In this document: positions 1 through 11,880 of the stretch, in pieces
Position numbering within the stretch: the stretch's first letter is position 1
Layout: every line of letters begins with the position of its first letter
DNA from: Limonium bicolor
Lineage: Eukaryota; Streptophyta; Magnoliopsida; Caryophyllales; Plumbaginaceae
Reading direction: 5' to 3'
Length of the DNA: 64,000 nucleotides
Assembly (NCBI GenBank): GCA_023374045.1
Contig: CM041780.1
Coordinates: 89,431,627-89,495,626, forward strand
Program-made: the position numbers and the translations under genes
The notes under the pieces: generated by a model
The model's database searches: none
Told to the model about the DNA's origin: nothing
Seen by the model: the letters and a program-made list of their open reading frames with translations, nothing else

Positions 1-588
1 ACTGATTGGTTAGTACTGACATTAGTGGACCAGACGGATGATATGTCTGAATGGCTTTGGAGTGGATGATGAGGGGACTGTTTTCTTGGTTTCAGAGTTT
101 TCTGATGTAGGAGAAAATATTTTGTTCATTTGAACTTGATGAGCTGTAATTGCTTGGATTCATGACTGACGAAAGGATTATTGCTTAATGAAGGAGAATG
201 AAAGACTGATTGTATAACTTTTATAGATAGGTGAGCGACAGTTCACCGTATGGTCGTGAGGGAGGCATTGAATGATCGGTGTGATTTGTTATGTTCTAGG
301 GAATGAATTTCTATGACATTTTCTAGGCATTCATGAATGGCACATCTAGCTATGTCTCTGGTCAAGTAGTAATGTTATAATCAAGAAAGACGTAGTCAAT
401 GCATTAAATTCATTCGCATTCAAGATTGTCATTCAAGAGGTAATGTAGAGGTCTACTTTAAGTTATATCAAAAGTTTTAACCGTTATGAAACAGATAGTC
501 GATGGTGACATAAAAGAAAGACAAAAATCTATCCTAAAGCTGCAAGTTCTCACAAACTTCACTCGGGTCTCTAGGAGACTTAGAAGTC
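1..588. other. 3' part of the Copia element, no coding recognised
   Basis: Nothing protein-like is recognised. By position it lies downstream of the extra ORF of the Copia element and upstream of the 3' LTR that should follow to the left. I found neither a polypurine tract nor a match to the 5' LTR pieces. Confidence 0.4.
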
Positions 589-2532
589 TCAGGCTATAGA
601 TGTTGATCTAGAAAGTCTATTCCTCCTTGAACCATGTGATGAACACTTGGTTCTGTGGCGACAGCCTACACAACTGTAAGAGTGACTCTTACACGCTGAA
701 AGAATGTCTCGAGTTGAAGTTTCCAGACTGGTGCCCGACCTGTTGTGGACCGGTGAGAGACTTTGCTTTCTTTTGCGAGCAGACATCTTGACGATTGGGC
801 GAGACTCTGAGCATGAGCCTTTACTTCTAGTGGACTTCGGCGGGACGGTGAGCTTCTCCCCTTGGGTGTTTATCCCCATTTTGGATAGCATCTCTGAGCA
901 GATGCTATCCTGAGCGGTCCACGAGCACTCATGGAATCGGTTGTGTCCCTTCAAATTACTTTAGTGCCGTGGTGACCACTCCCCCGTGCACTAGCCCTTG
1001 GTTGACGTGTCTACTCTCATCAAGGGTGAGTAGAATCATAGCTAGAAGGTTTATTTTCTCCTTCGTTCTTATGGCGTACATGATCCTCACATCTCTGACA
1101 TTGACGATGTGAGTTTGTTGATTTCTTGGGGTGATGTTGTGGGTTAGAAGGCTGTGTACGACTCTGTTGGGAATGGACATTTGCACTGCAGGGAAGTTTT
1201 TCATTGTTTCCCTTTTGTTAAACATATGTATCAACTTTCCTCCTTTATGTCCCAGATCATTCGAAGTCGTATCCTTGGGAACGACCAATCCTTCTGGCTC
1301 CAGATTGAAGGTCTTGCCGATCCAAGACTTTGTGATGTTGATCTGGATTCCTTGGACTTCTGAAATGATGTAATCCTCACTGTCATCACTCTGGAGAGGG
1401 CTTAGGTGTTTTATGTGTTCCTTGAGCAGCTCTGCGTAGCAGGGGATAGGCTTTTGGAAGAAGTCAATCCAACCCAAAAATTTAAGTAGCTCTATGATTT
1501 CCCCGAGACCCATTTTCTCCATCCATTCAAGATCCAACGTCTTTGGTAAGACGAGATAGGACTTTTCATCAATATTTTCAGCCTTGATGAGATTTGGCTC
1601 TATCTCCCTTAATCTCTTCAATCTATTGAGTGATTGTTGCGGCTAAGGTTTTGCGATCTCTTTCTTTGATTGAAAGAGCTCCTCGAGCTCTTGAGCGTGT
1701 GGTAATAGAGCTATTTGTTGCTTTCCTCAGATGCTCACGTTTCTTGAGAGTTGGTGTGACTGGTGAGAGTGACTTCGTGTTGTTGTTTCCTTCCTGACTA
1801 GATCGGTGAGGTGTTGGTGACCGTTCAGCGACTGGTAGTGCAACTTGAACAGATGATGCTCTCTTTTCCTTGAAGTCTGGTGTTGTCAGCTCCTCTTTTT
1901 GAGCTTCCTCTAGTATTGAGCCTTCTTTTGGTGATTTTTGTCACTCTGCACTTCCTCTTCTTCTACCTCGCGAGAGTGACAGCCTGATGATGTCGGTTAG
2001 AGTGGCTTCCTCATCGTCAGTGAAGTGAAGCCGACGAGTTGCTGGCTGCGGGGTGGATTGAGTTTGCTTGGGTGGCTCTTGTTTGCTTTGCAGACGCTTG
2101 GAGGCGCTAGTTGCGCGGCTGGTGGAGTCATGGGTGAGGATTTTTCCCTTTGAGATTTTTGGTTTCTTGGCTTTGGATTGTTTTGTGGCGGTTTTTGAGG
2201 TGTCAGGAGATGGAACGGAAGAGAGCATGACTGTAGTTTCTATGGGAGCTGAGGTAGGAAGAAATGTAGGTCTTAAGTGTCCTTCCTGGATGAGATTGTA
2301 TAGGCGAGGGAAGTGGAAGCTTAAGTAGGTTACCTCTTCTAGTTTTATTTCTTCTTCTTCTGAAACATGACATTTTAAGTTGGTTTCTTCGTTGACTGAC
2401 ATCTTGTTAATGCTTGCACCCTTTTGAGAGGTGACAGATGTGGTCATCGGGCTGTCGGTGATCAGTTCTAGATTTGATTATGGAAGGATGGCCTTTGAGG
2501 TCTTAGAGGGAAGAGCATACTTGGATGCCATT
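589..2532 (-). pseudogene. Extra ORF downstream of Copia pol, broken
   Basis: The minus-strand reading starts at the ATG at 2530-2532 and falls into three open blocks: 2447-1941, 1621-956 and 954-589. They are separated by stops or frameshifts, the first a stop 17 codons after the ATG. The first block is acidic, then rich in Lys, Ser, Thr and Pro with an Arg-rich end (probably disordered). The 221-residue middle block looks globular, with alternating hydrophobic segments and patterns such as VQGIQINITKSWIG. That resembles the plant family annotated as putative plant transposon protein, often found in LTR elements; this is recognition by eye, not a search. It sits where SIRE-type elements carry an env-like ORF, but no signal peptide or membrane helix is obvious. 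Function unknown. Confidence 0.6.
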
Positions 2533-2712
2533 TCTTTTAGGAGCGGAGCTTGCTGGAATTTAATACTTTTCGATCGAGAATTCTTAGCGAGGCTGTGAGG
2601 TGGGAATTTTTTGCACGAGGCTCACTAGAGTGTTTGTAAGAGAGAAAAGAAGTTGATTGTATGCTTTTAGAGTGTTGGAGAGATTGAGGGCAATAGTGTG
2701 ATAAGAGTGGAA

Positions 2713-2722
2713 CTCTCATTGC
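2713..2722 (-). promoter_or_regulatory. TATA-like promoter ahead of the extra Copia ORF
   Basis: On the minus strand the sequence reads CTATAAAAGG, a strong plant TATA box, about 180 bp upstream of the ATG at 2532. It lies in the gap between the end of pol (about 3022) and the extra ORF, so the ORF may have its own transcript. The rest of 2723-3021 holds repeated GACTGG-type words and no coding. Confidence 0.5.
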
Positions 2723-3021
2723 CCTTTTATAGACATCGAGTAACGGCCAGCGACCGTTCCCCATCCGCTTGCTGACAGGTTGTAATGGTACTATTCATAA
2801 AGGGTCGTGACTGTCAGTCGTTGATTCGTTATGATTTTTCCCATTTCTATATGTTACCCCTGTCATATTATATTCTCTCTTTAGTGAAATGGCTGACATA
2901 TCCGTTTCAAGTAGCCGTTTTGACAAACCATATATGCATTAACCATTACATTGACCATTGAACGACATACTTGAAGTGTTGCTGACTGGTTGATGACTGG
3001 TCGTAAGAGTTGAAAGATAGC

Positions 3022-4736
3022 CTAATTGTGATTAATGAACATCATTCCAAGATCATGAATAATCTTATTGAATCTTTCTCTACTTAGTGGTTTGGTAAAG
3101 ATGTCTGCTAGTTGGTTTTCAGTTGAAATGTACTTTAAACCAACTAACTCCTATTCACAAGAATCTCTAAGAAAATGATGTCAATGTCAATGTGCTTAGT
3201 ACGAGAATGATGTACTAGATTTTTGGAAATAGGTATGGTACTAGTATTATCACACATAAATGGTAATGTACCTGTTTTGACACCGTAGTCACCAATTTGT
3301 TGTTAGAACCACAAGAGTTGAGTACAACAGCTTGTCACAGCTATGTATTCTGATTCAATAGTTGAGATTGCTACGCTCTGTTGTTTCTTCGATCCCCATA
3401 CGATCAAGCATGATCCAACAAAGAATGTTGTCCCAGATGTGCTCTTTCGATCGGTGATAGAGCACCCATAGTCTGCATCTAAAAATCCTACAATATGTAG
3501 TTAGTAAAATTTTGGATAAAAGAGACCAAGATTCATGGACCCATTGAGATTATGTAGGATTCTTTTCACTCTGCAAGATGACTTTCTCTTGAATCTGCTT
3601 GAAACTGGCACATAAGCAAACACTATACATAATGTCAGGTCTATTAGCAGTTAGATATAGTAGAGAACAAATCATCTCTCTACGATCGCTGGTCAACCGG
3701 TTGGTCACCAGTCGTGATATCCCATCTTTGTGCCAACTGCCATTGGTGTGTGTCAAAAGGTTTACATCTCTCCATTCTAAATCTTTTCAGTAGATCCTTT
3801 ATGTATTTTTATTGGGATATGATAGTCCCTACAATATCCTGTTTGACTTGAAGCCTTAAGAAGAACTTCACTGCTCCTAAATCACTCATCTCAAATTCTC
3901 TTTTCATTAGTGCCTCGAATTTCTTGCAATACTTCTCATCAAAAGCTCCAAAGATTATGTTCATCAACATATACTTGCACTATTAGGAAATCCTTTTGTT
4001 GTTGTATACAAGCAAGGTTTTGTCAACCTTACCTCTTTTGAAGTGGTTTTCCAATAGATAGGATGACACACGATCATACGATGATCTTAGAGCTTGTTTG
4101 AGCCCATAAAGAGCTTTGTTAAGCTTGAGCACCATGTCTTTCCCTTGTGTCTCAAAACCGGAAGGTTGTTCATCATACACTTCTTCTTTGACATATCCAC
4201 TGAGAAAGGCACTCTTGATGTTGAGTTGACGGTGATAAGTGATCTTTGACATCATCATATCTTTCGATGACATGTTGTTGACCAGTTGCTAACCCTTCGG
4301 GCACAAGTTCTTTAGTTGGTGACTTATCCTTGTGATTTTGTTTGGTTATATCAAATCCAGAACCCTCATCCCCTCAGATTTCATGATATGACCTTAGATC
4401 ATTGATATGAAGGTTTAGTTTCACTTGGATTTGTCCTGCAGGGACTTAGAATTTCTCAAAGACTTCGTCTTAATAAATATCATCCATATAACTCGTGAGT
4501 GATCATAGATAGCAAACATAAACGTCACAAAGATTAGTCTTAGACTTCTTAATCTCATGGAGACTTCTAACCAACCGATTCTTGACTAGTTTTCTTAGTA
4601 AAGTGATATTAACATGTCCTAGTCTTTTGTGCCATAAGGTGGAGTCATCTATTAAAGCAGTCAGACATGGAAGATTTGAACTGTCAATATCCTCCAGACT
4701 GGTGATATATGTTTTTCTATCTTTATCTCTTAACAA
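3022..4736 (-). pseudogene. Copia pol remnant: pre-integrase, RT and RNase H
   Basis: The GAG-pre-integrase motif LWHKRLGH is at about 4620-4650. Reverse transcriptase follows at about 4270-3550, with IKSAFLSGYVKEEVY, LNKALYGLKQA and YLTANRPDIMYSV. RNase H ends with the typical QLADIFTKPLSRERF and a stop near 3022. Only about 400 bp separate the pre-integrase motif from RT, so most of the integrase core and the RT N-terminus are deleted. The YVDD active-site region (about 3960-3975) carries an extra base that shifts the frame. Many further frame breaks are present. It is a dead copy of a Ty1/Copia polyprotein. Confidence 0.88.
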
Positions 4737-5748
4737 ATCTTTTTCAATTACTTAGACTTGCTATGCTACAATATGTAGAACAAAAGCTAAGTTACCGTTG
4801 TCAGAAATTTGAGATACACTAAGAAATTTGAATTTTAATCCTTTAACCGAAATGACATGACTTGAAGTAAAATCAACCTTACCCATAGATGATTTCTCCC
4901 TTTTTGTTGTCGCCAAAGAAAACAGTTCATTAGCCTCTTGATTCGAGTGAGAGGAATTTTCATTTATCTTCTGTCACATGTTTAGAGCACCCAATGTTCA
5001 TGTACCAGCGGGGATCCCTTCTCACTCGATTCTGCACTTAACAAGTTTGTTGTATGGGATTAGGGTCCCAATGAAGTTTGGATCCATTTCCACTAAACGA
5101 TTCTGTTTTATTCTTAACAACCCACCTTAATCCATTTTTCTCTAACTGACATTTCCTCATAAAGTGTGTTTTGTGACATTTGATTTCCTAGTGACCACAT
5201 TGTCTACATAAGTGACAAACACCTCCACGATGTGTCTGTGATAGGTATCTGACTGGTCGTTCACCATTCCTCCTAGGTTGTTTAGCATCTTTCTCTAATT
5301 GTACACATTTTTCTTGAAGAGATGCTAGTTCTTTTTCCTGTTCGTTAAGAGCAGTGATCAGTCATCAATCTCAGGTTGCTTACCTAACTTCGATTTCTCA
5401 TGGACAACAAGAATTTCACAATAATCATTCTCTAATTCTTTTAATGCATTTGTGAGTTTAACTACCTTATCCAATTTTTCTTCTAATCTTTCATTTTCCT
5501 CAAAAACCTCTTTATTTTCCTCTTTAAGAATGTCTAGTTGATCGATCAGAATGTGAGAGAATTTTCTGTCCTATAAGTTCAGCATTCTGAACTTTTCTTC
5601 TGAGTTCATAATAGTTTACCTTTGTTTGTTCTTCTTCTTTCTCTGATGTCTCCATGTCTTGAGCCGTCAAGCACACTTCTTCAAGGCCTAGATGAGCCTT
5701 CTCATCCCTTGAGTGGTTGCTATCTGAGGTTTGATCATCATTACTTAG
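4737..5748 (-). pseudogene. Copia gag C-terminus and protease zone, left of insertion 1
   Basis: The minus-strand reading contains a second CCHC zinc knuckle at 5176-5217 (CX2CX4HX4C spacing kept, but with a stop codon right after the His). Upstream of it (5300-5740) is a Lys/Glu/Leu-rich, probably coiled-coil stretch ending in an acidic Ser/Asp run. The open reading continues across the target site of element 1 into 11881 onward, which is direct evidence that this is one gag gene split by that insertion. The protease has not been recognised with confidence in 4737-5150. Confidence 0.7.
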
Positions 5749-7260
5749 TGCTAATAGAATAATTGTAGGGTAAATTAATGTACAAAAGAATCAAATAATA
5801 AAGTAACGAAAAGAATAAAACCTACAACTCTAAATATGGGTACAAAAATCTGGGTCAAAGTAGCAAGGAAGCATATTAAGACCAAGAATGTTGAACCCTA
5901 GGGACTTGTATAGAAAATCAGTCCTAGCCTTTGGTAATTGCCTAAACTAAATAGGGTGGAAAATGAGTATAAGTTCAAATTAAGAAAACTACCTAAAAAT
6001 ATAATCTAAATGATATTTACAATGATCCGCCCCAGATTCAAAATGATAAACATCATAAAAACACGTATGATCACCAAGGAAAAGAATAAATTTAGAATTA
6101 GCCAACTTTTGAAAGAGCCGGATATCATGCCGGACATAATGCGCACGGCATATTCAAGAACCTTGAATGCGCCGGACGTATTGTAACCGACATGCTATCC
6201 GGCATATTCAAAATGTCAAGTTACTTTTTCCAGTTCGAAGCCGAAACAAAGCACTCCCTAATCATTATCAAAACTAGCAAATCTCTTGCTAATTAATGAA
6301 CCAAAAAGGGGAGAATACCATGGTTAATTCCAAATCTTAAATTTCATCTTCTAAATTGTAAAAGACAAAGGAAAGACCACTTGAAATTCCTCAACCATTC
6401 TGCCTTTGTTTTGATGAACAAAGTCAGAATTTGAAGTAAATGGAAGGAGAATCAACTTCATTCCAATTGGAAACTCAAAATTCCAAGTTGAAACTTATAA
6501 CTTTTATTGAATAACCATAGTGTGTTTACAAAGAGAACCACTTCAAATCAGAAACCACTAAGGATTCTAATGCATCCTCTACTTTTAATGGAAGAAGAAT
6601 AACAAAGGGAGAAGGAGAATGGTCTTAGCCTTAACCCGATGACAATTTTTTCTTCTCCTTGTAAATGATGCAAGATCTTCCTCTAGCAGTACTTCGGGAC
6701 GATTTTGAGGATTTTCTGAGTGTGGAAGTATGTAAATGTTGATGGCCAAAAATGCAACTCTCGGCCTCCTTTTATAGACATTAAAAATCCTTATGTCGGA
6801 TGTCTTGCCGGGTCTATGTGATCCGGCATATATTTAAAAACGTGCGCGATCTGTAACGGTCTAAACCGCCAGGGCACGAAAAGTCACATGTGCCAGACAG
6901 GGATGCCCGACACCATACCCGGCACTGAGTAATTTGTTAACGGTAAATAACCGCTAACTTTTGGCGAGTCGACGCGTCTTTTTGCTTGTGCCGGCTACAG
7001 AACACCCTGCACCATGCTCGGTTTGACTCCTTCTTGCTTTGCATCTGTGCCGTGCATGAGGGATCCGGCTCCACATCCGGCAATACTTAGTTTCTGATGT
7101 AAAATTTCTTTCCTTATATGGAAAACACACCAAACATAAGTCTAAACATATAAAATCAATTAACATACAAAATAACGTATATACTTCCTATTCTAACCTT
7201 AATTTAACTAATATTACTACAAATCTAGCTTATAAAATATGATAAGTCTACGGATTATCA
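5749..7260 (-). repeat. 3' LTR of element 1 (1512 bp)
   Basis: Direct repeat of 10373-11880 with scattered substitutions. It begins TGCTAATAG and ends ATTATCA on the plus strand. It contains clusters of GCCGGA/TCCGGC words and a TATA-like box at about 6769-6778 (minus strand). Confidence 0.92.
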
Positions 7261-8388
7261 AGGCCCTACACTTACCTTTTGCTAGTCCTCGAGCAAAATT
7301 AAATTCAGGAAAAAGTAACTACTTGTGCACAAACCAGATAAACTCTAGAATGGCAATGAGAAAATTCCTTCCTGACTACCTGACTCTCATTCATAAGCAT
7401 CACTTAATCTTTCTCATTCCATCAATAATATACGAGTGGGTATAAAATAAAACATTCAATCCCAAAAATGGATCAAAGACTCATGGGCTATTTTGTATAA
7501 GGGATTTTGCATCTCTCCTTCTTCCGGTTTCCAACATTCAGCTCTATTTCTCAAGAGTTTCTGAACGTGGCCAAGACACTCATCAATGGTTTTTATGGTT
7601 CAACCCTATTTTTCAAGGGTTTCTGAATCAACCATGTTTTTTTTTTCATTAAAGAACAGAGAAGTTAGGAAACGGAGAAGTTAGGAGAAAAATAAAAGGG
7701 AAAACTCTCGGTTATTGCTTTTATTCTGAGGCAAATTTTGCAACCTTATAATGCTTCATCTTTTTGTTCTATAAGAAGTTTTTTTCTTTTCTTCTGTCTT
7801 ATTTTTTTTCTTGAAGCTTTTTTTTTCATACATCACCCCTATCTAAGATTTTCACCCACAAGAATTGAACTTTTTGAAAAGAAAGGAAAAATATATTACC
7901 CAAAAGTAGATCAAGGACAAAAATAGAAGTAAGGTCATATACTCATGTTAACAAAAAGAATCATGAAGTGAGAAATGATATCTAAAGGTCATTAGAAAGC
8001 TTACCTCTTGAAAGAACAAATATTTAGCCATCATAATGTCAACTTAATCAAAGACATGCAAACAGCTTAGTAAAACATTGATAAAACTCATAACTTATGC
8101 ATATTATTTATAAACATATACTTATTATTTTTTCGAATTTTTTTAAGGGGGATCTCTGCCCTACACTTGGCAGGAACGCTGTCCCCAGTGTTCAAACGAA
8201 AAAGAAAAATTGTTGTTGTTTTTTAAGACCTAACAAAATTAAAAGAATAACTTACCATGAACCAATAATAAGAAATACAAATAAAATAAATAAAAACAAT
8301 AAAGGAAAAAGAGTAAAGAAAAAGAGAGACTCCCCTGGGTGAAGGATATGAATGCGTGAGGAGGGCCCGCCCTACAGTTAGCCTTTGG
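7261..8388 (-). other. 3' untranslated region and polypurine zone of element 1
   Basis: Next to the 3' LTR (7261-7310) is the Athila-type signature: on the minus strand CTCGAGGACTAGCAAAAGG, then a purine-rich stretch running into the LTR start TGATAA. The rest is T-rich on the plus strand (7630-7850), with a GGGGACA...AGTGTAGGG-type motif near 8150-8200. No protein is supported. 8340-8400 aligns with the very end of pol in element 2 and marks the internal deletion. Confidence 0.6.
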
Positions 8389-9815
8389 CTACTTGGCATT
8401 ATCAGAGATCTTGGACAGGATGGTGACCGGATTCGCATGCTCCCTTGGATTAGTTTGAGTTTGAGACGGGAGCTGACCTGGTTGTCGAGGTTGTGCCAGA
8501 AGTTGCTGTAATTGCAACTGCAATGTTTTGTGCTCTTTGCGAATGGTCGAGATCTCGTTGTGAGCGTCTTGGGTCTTGTTCATCAGAGCCGACATCATGT
8601 CTCGCAATTCAGCCATCTTGGCCTCTAATGAAGATGCAGGGTGGGATGGCCGGTTAGAAGGGACTCCTCCGAAAGGAGTCTACATGTATTGCCTCTGACC
8701 TCCCTGGTAGCCGGCTTGACTTTGGAAATTTTGAGGGGGTTGGTTCCCTTACTGCCACGGCTGCCTGAACCCTTGGTTGCTCACATAATTGACTTCCTTA
8801 GCATTCTGAAAGTCTTGCAATTCAGGGCCCTGAGCGTGTGGTCGTGTACTAACACATTCGCCTGCTGAGGAAGATATGCATTGCTATTGCTCCACCACCT
8901 TTTGTAGAGCACTAACCTTCGTAGACGTTTGAGCATTGCTCTCAAACAACTGCTCATGACTTTTCATCAATCTGTCAAATTTGGCATCTCCCTTGCCCAC
9001 TTGATATAGACCAGCGGTACCGCCCCTGGATCCACCTATGGCCCAATCTCTAATCTCTTCGCAAAGAGATTCAATCCCACTAAGGAATTGATCTTTAGGC
9101 TTCTTCAGTATGTCTGAACCAAGGGAGGATAGGATCATCGTCTTGCATTGGTTGACCAATCCTTTGTAGAACAACTGAGATAGTTGTTCCTTGGTGAGGC
9201 CGTGGTGAGGACACATACGCAGCAACCCCTTGAATCTGTCCCAAGTTTCACAGATATTCTCTGAGCCAGGTTGTCTGAAGTTGTATATCTCGACGATCAT
9301 CTCCAGGGTGCGACCTTGGGGGTAGGAACTTGTCATAGAACTTGGTTGCCATGTCCTCCCATATGGAAATAGTACTGGGGTCAGACTATGATACCACTTG
9401 CTGGCGTTTCCCGTGAGACTATGGGGAAAGAGGGAAAGTCTGGCATATTGGAGGACGTTATTGGAGGAGGTTAGGCTATTTGTGTGTTGTAAAAATTTGG
9501 TGACGTGGAGCAAGGCGTCATCCGGGTTCGACCCATCAAACATACCCAACTCTTTGACACATCGAATTTGATGATATGGCTTAAGTTTTTGCCACTCATC
9601 ATATTCATTTTGTGCAAGGAGGGGGAGGTCAATTGCTGGTTTTTGGCCTTGGTTGGAAGGCCTGTTGATGTGTTGCAGACCGTTGGGGCAGCCATTTGAG
9701 TAGGAAATGTGTTTGGTATGTTTCTTCGTTGTCTTAAGGAGCGAAGAAGGGTCCTCTCAATCTCCAGATCAAAGTTGGATAAATCTTCAGGAAGACTGTT
9801 TGACCAGAGAAGCAT
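8389..9815 (-). pseudogene. Athila-type gag, broken
   Basis: Minus-strand blocks 9815-9471, 9549-8884 and 8616-8389 form one gag with frameshifts. The retrotransposon-gag domain is visible as GMFDGSNPDDALLHVTKFLQ, followed by LTGNASKWYHSL, WDRFKGLLRMCPHHGL and LSQLFYKGL. A C-terminal coiled-coil and Gln-rich block (LQLQLQQLLAQ) leads to PSQTQTNPREHAN, which element 2 shares. After that the frame ends at a stop where the interior deletion joins the end of pol. No zinc knuckle was recognised, as in other Athila-like Gags. It would build the particle; here it is inactive. Confidence 0.85.
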
Positions 9816-10353
9816 TCACCTTTGATGACTTTAAGAGGAGTAAAATTATTAAATTGACAAAGTATGGTATAAAAGGCAATAATATAGAAATGTTATGACT
9901 CAAAGAAAAATAAAAATAAAAGTATTGATCATGCCGGACAAAGTACCGGGCACGGAGTATCCGGCATTAGACTTTCTCCATCAGTGTCGGGTTAACCTTA
10001 CCCGGCATCATGCCCGGCCTGTTCAAACACGACAGGAAAATAGTTGAACAAGGAATAAAGAATAAGAGAAGGGAAAAAAATAAAACCATGGTACAGTAGT
10101 AAAGACTTATATGACTCTACTACTTTGAAGAAAAAAAATAAAAAATGTGGGTAGATATTGAATGTGCCGGATTGTGTGTCGGGTGAATCACGCCCGGCCT
10201 CGTACTTCCTCCGAAATGTCGGATATTTTGTATCCGGCAGTGTGCACGGCACATTGAACCCTATAAAGACCTTGGGAAATTAATTTAAAGAATAAAGAAT
10301 AAAGAATAAAGAATAAGGCGATTACCAATTTTAGGACTTGGACTAATTCCAAA
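9816..10353 (-). other. 5' leader of element 1 with GC-rich inverted repeats
   Basis: Untranslated leader between primer site and gag on the minus strand. 9930-10020 and 10165-10250 are packed with TGCCGG and CCGGCA words that can pair as short hairpins. No coding is supported. Confidence 0.6.
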
Positions 10354-10371
10354 TCCCCGGCAACGGCGCCA
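10354..10371 (-). other. Primer binding site, tRNA-Asp type (element 1)
   Basis: The minus strand reads TGGCGCCGTTGCCGGGGA, complementary to the 3' end of plant tRNA-Asp. It lies one base inside the LTR at 10373 and fixes the orientation of the element. Confidence 0.9.
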
Positions 10372-10372
10372 T

Positions 10373-11880
10373 TGCTAATAGAATAATTGTAGGGTAAATT
10401 AATGTACAAAAGAATCAAATAATAAAGTAATGAAAAGAATAAAACCTACAACTCTAAATACGGGTAGCAAAAATCCCGGTCAAAGTAGCAAGGAAGCATA
10501 TTAAGACCAAGAATGTCGAACCCTAGGGACTTGTATAGAAAATCAGTCCTAGCCTTTGGTAATTGCCTAAACTAAATAGGGGGGAAAATGAGTATAAGTT
10601 CAAATTAAGAAAACTACCTAAAAATATAATCTAAATGATATTTACAATGATCCGCCCCAGACTCAAAATGATAAACATCATAAAAACACGTATGATCACC
10701 AAGGAAAAGAATGAATTTCGAATTAGCCAACTTTTGAAAGTGCCGGATATCATGCCGGACATAATGCGCATGACATATTCAAGAATCTTGAATGTGCCGG
10801 ACGTATTTTGCCCGGCATGCTATCCAGCATATTCAAAATGTCAAGTTACTTTTTCCAGTTCAAAGCCGAAACAAAGCACTCCCTAATCATTATCAAAACT
10901 AGCAAATCTCATGCTAATTAACGAACCGAAAAGGGGAGAATACCATGGTTAATTCCAAATCTTAAATTTCATCTTCTAAATTGTAAAAGACAAAGGGAAA
11001 GACCACTGGGAATTCCTCAACCATTCTGCCTTTATTTTGATGAACAAAGTCAGAATTTGAAGTAAATGGAAGGAGAAGCAACTTCATTCCAATTGCAAGA
11101 AACTCAAAATTCCAAGTTGAAACTTATGAATAATCATAGTGTGTTTACAAAGAGAACCACTTCAAATCAGAAACCACTAAGGATTCTAATGCATCCTCTA
11201 CTTTTAATGGAAGAAGAACAACAAAGGGAGAAGGAAAATGGTCTTAGCCTTAACCCGATGACAATTTCTTCTTCTCCTTGTAAATGATGCAAGATCTTCC
11301 TCCAGCAGCACTTAGGGACAATTTTGAGGATTTTCTGAGTGTGGAAGTATGTAAATGATGATAGCCAAAAATGCAACTCTCGGCCTCCTTTTATAGACAT
11401 AAAAAATCCTTGTGCCGGATGTCTTGCCGGGTCTATGTGATCCGGCATATATTTTAAAAACGTGTGTGATCTGTAACGGTCGAAACCGCCAGGGCGCGAA
11501 AAGTCACATGTGCCGGACAGGGATGCCCGACACCATACCCTGCACTGAGTAATTTATTAACGGTAAATAACCGCTAACTTTTGGCTAGTCGACGTGTCTT
11601 TTTGCTTGTGCCGACTACAGAACACCCGACACCATGCCCGACCTGACTCCTTCTTGCTTCGCATCTGTGTCGTGCATGAGGGATCTGGCTCCACATCCGG
11701 CAATACTTAGTTTGTGATGTAAAATTTCTCTCCTTGTATGGAAAACTCACAAAACATAAGTCTAAACATATAAAATCAATTAACATACAAAATAACGTAA
11801 ATACTTTCTATTCTAACCTTAATTTAACTAATATTACTACAAATCTAGCTTATAAAATATGATAAGTCTACGGCTTATCA
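10373..11880 (-). repeat. 5' LTR of element 1 (1508 bp)
   Basis: Pairs with 5749-7260. The outer end (11860-11880) is a 7-bp perfect inverted repeat around a 7-nt spacer (TGATAAG...CTTATCA). Confidence 0.92.
11388..11397 (-). promoter_or_regulatory. TATA box in 5' LTR of element 1
   Basis: The minus strand reads CTATAAAAGGA about 490 bp from the LTR start, the expected place for the U3 promoter. The same box occurs in the other LTR and at the equivalent position in element 2. Confidence 0.6.

Larger units (their letters stand above)
5749..11880 (-). mobile_element. Athila-like gag-only LTR retrotransposon (element 1)
   Basis: Two direct LTRs (5749-7260 and 10373-11880, TG...CA) flank a 3.1-kb interior. 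The target duplication is CTTAG (5744-5748) versus CTTAA (11881-11885), one mismatch. A tRNA-Asp-type primer site (10354-10371) abuts the right LTR, so the element reads on the minus strand. The interior has only a leader, a broken gag and the last part of the 3' untranslated region. Compared with element 2, all of protease, RT, RNase H and integrase is missing. It must have moved with enzymes supplied by a relative such as element 2. Confidence 0.9.
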
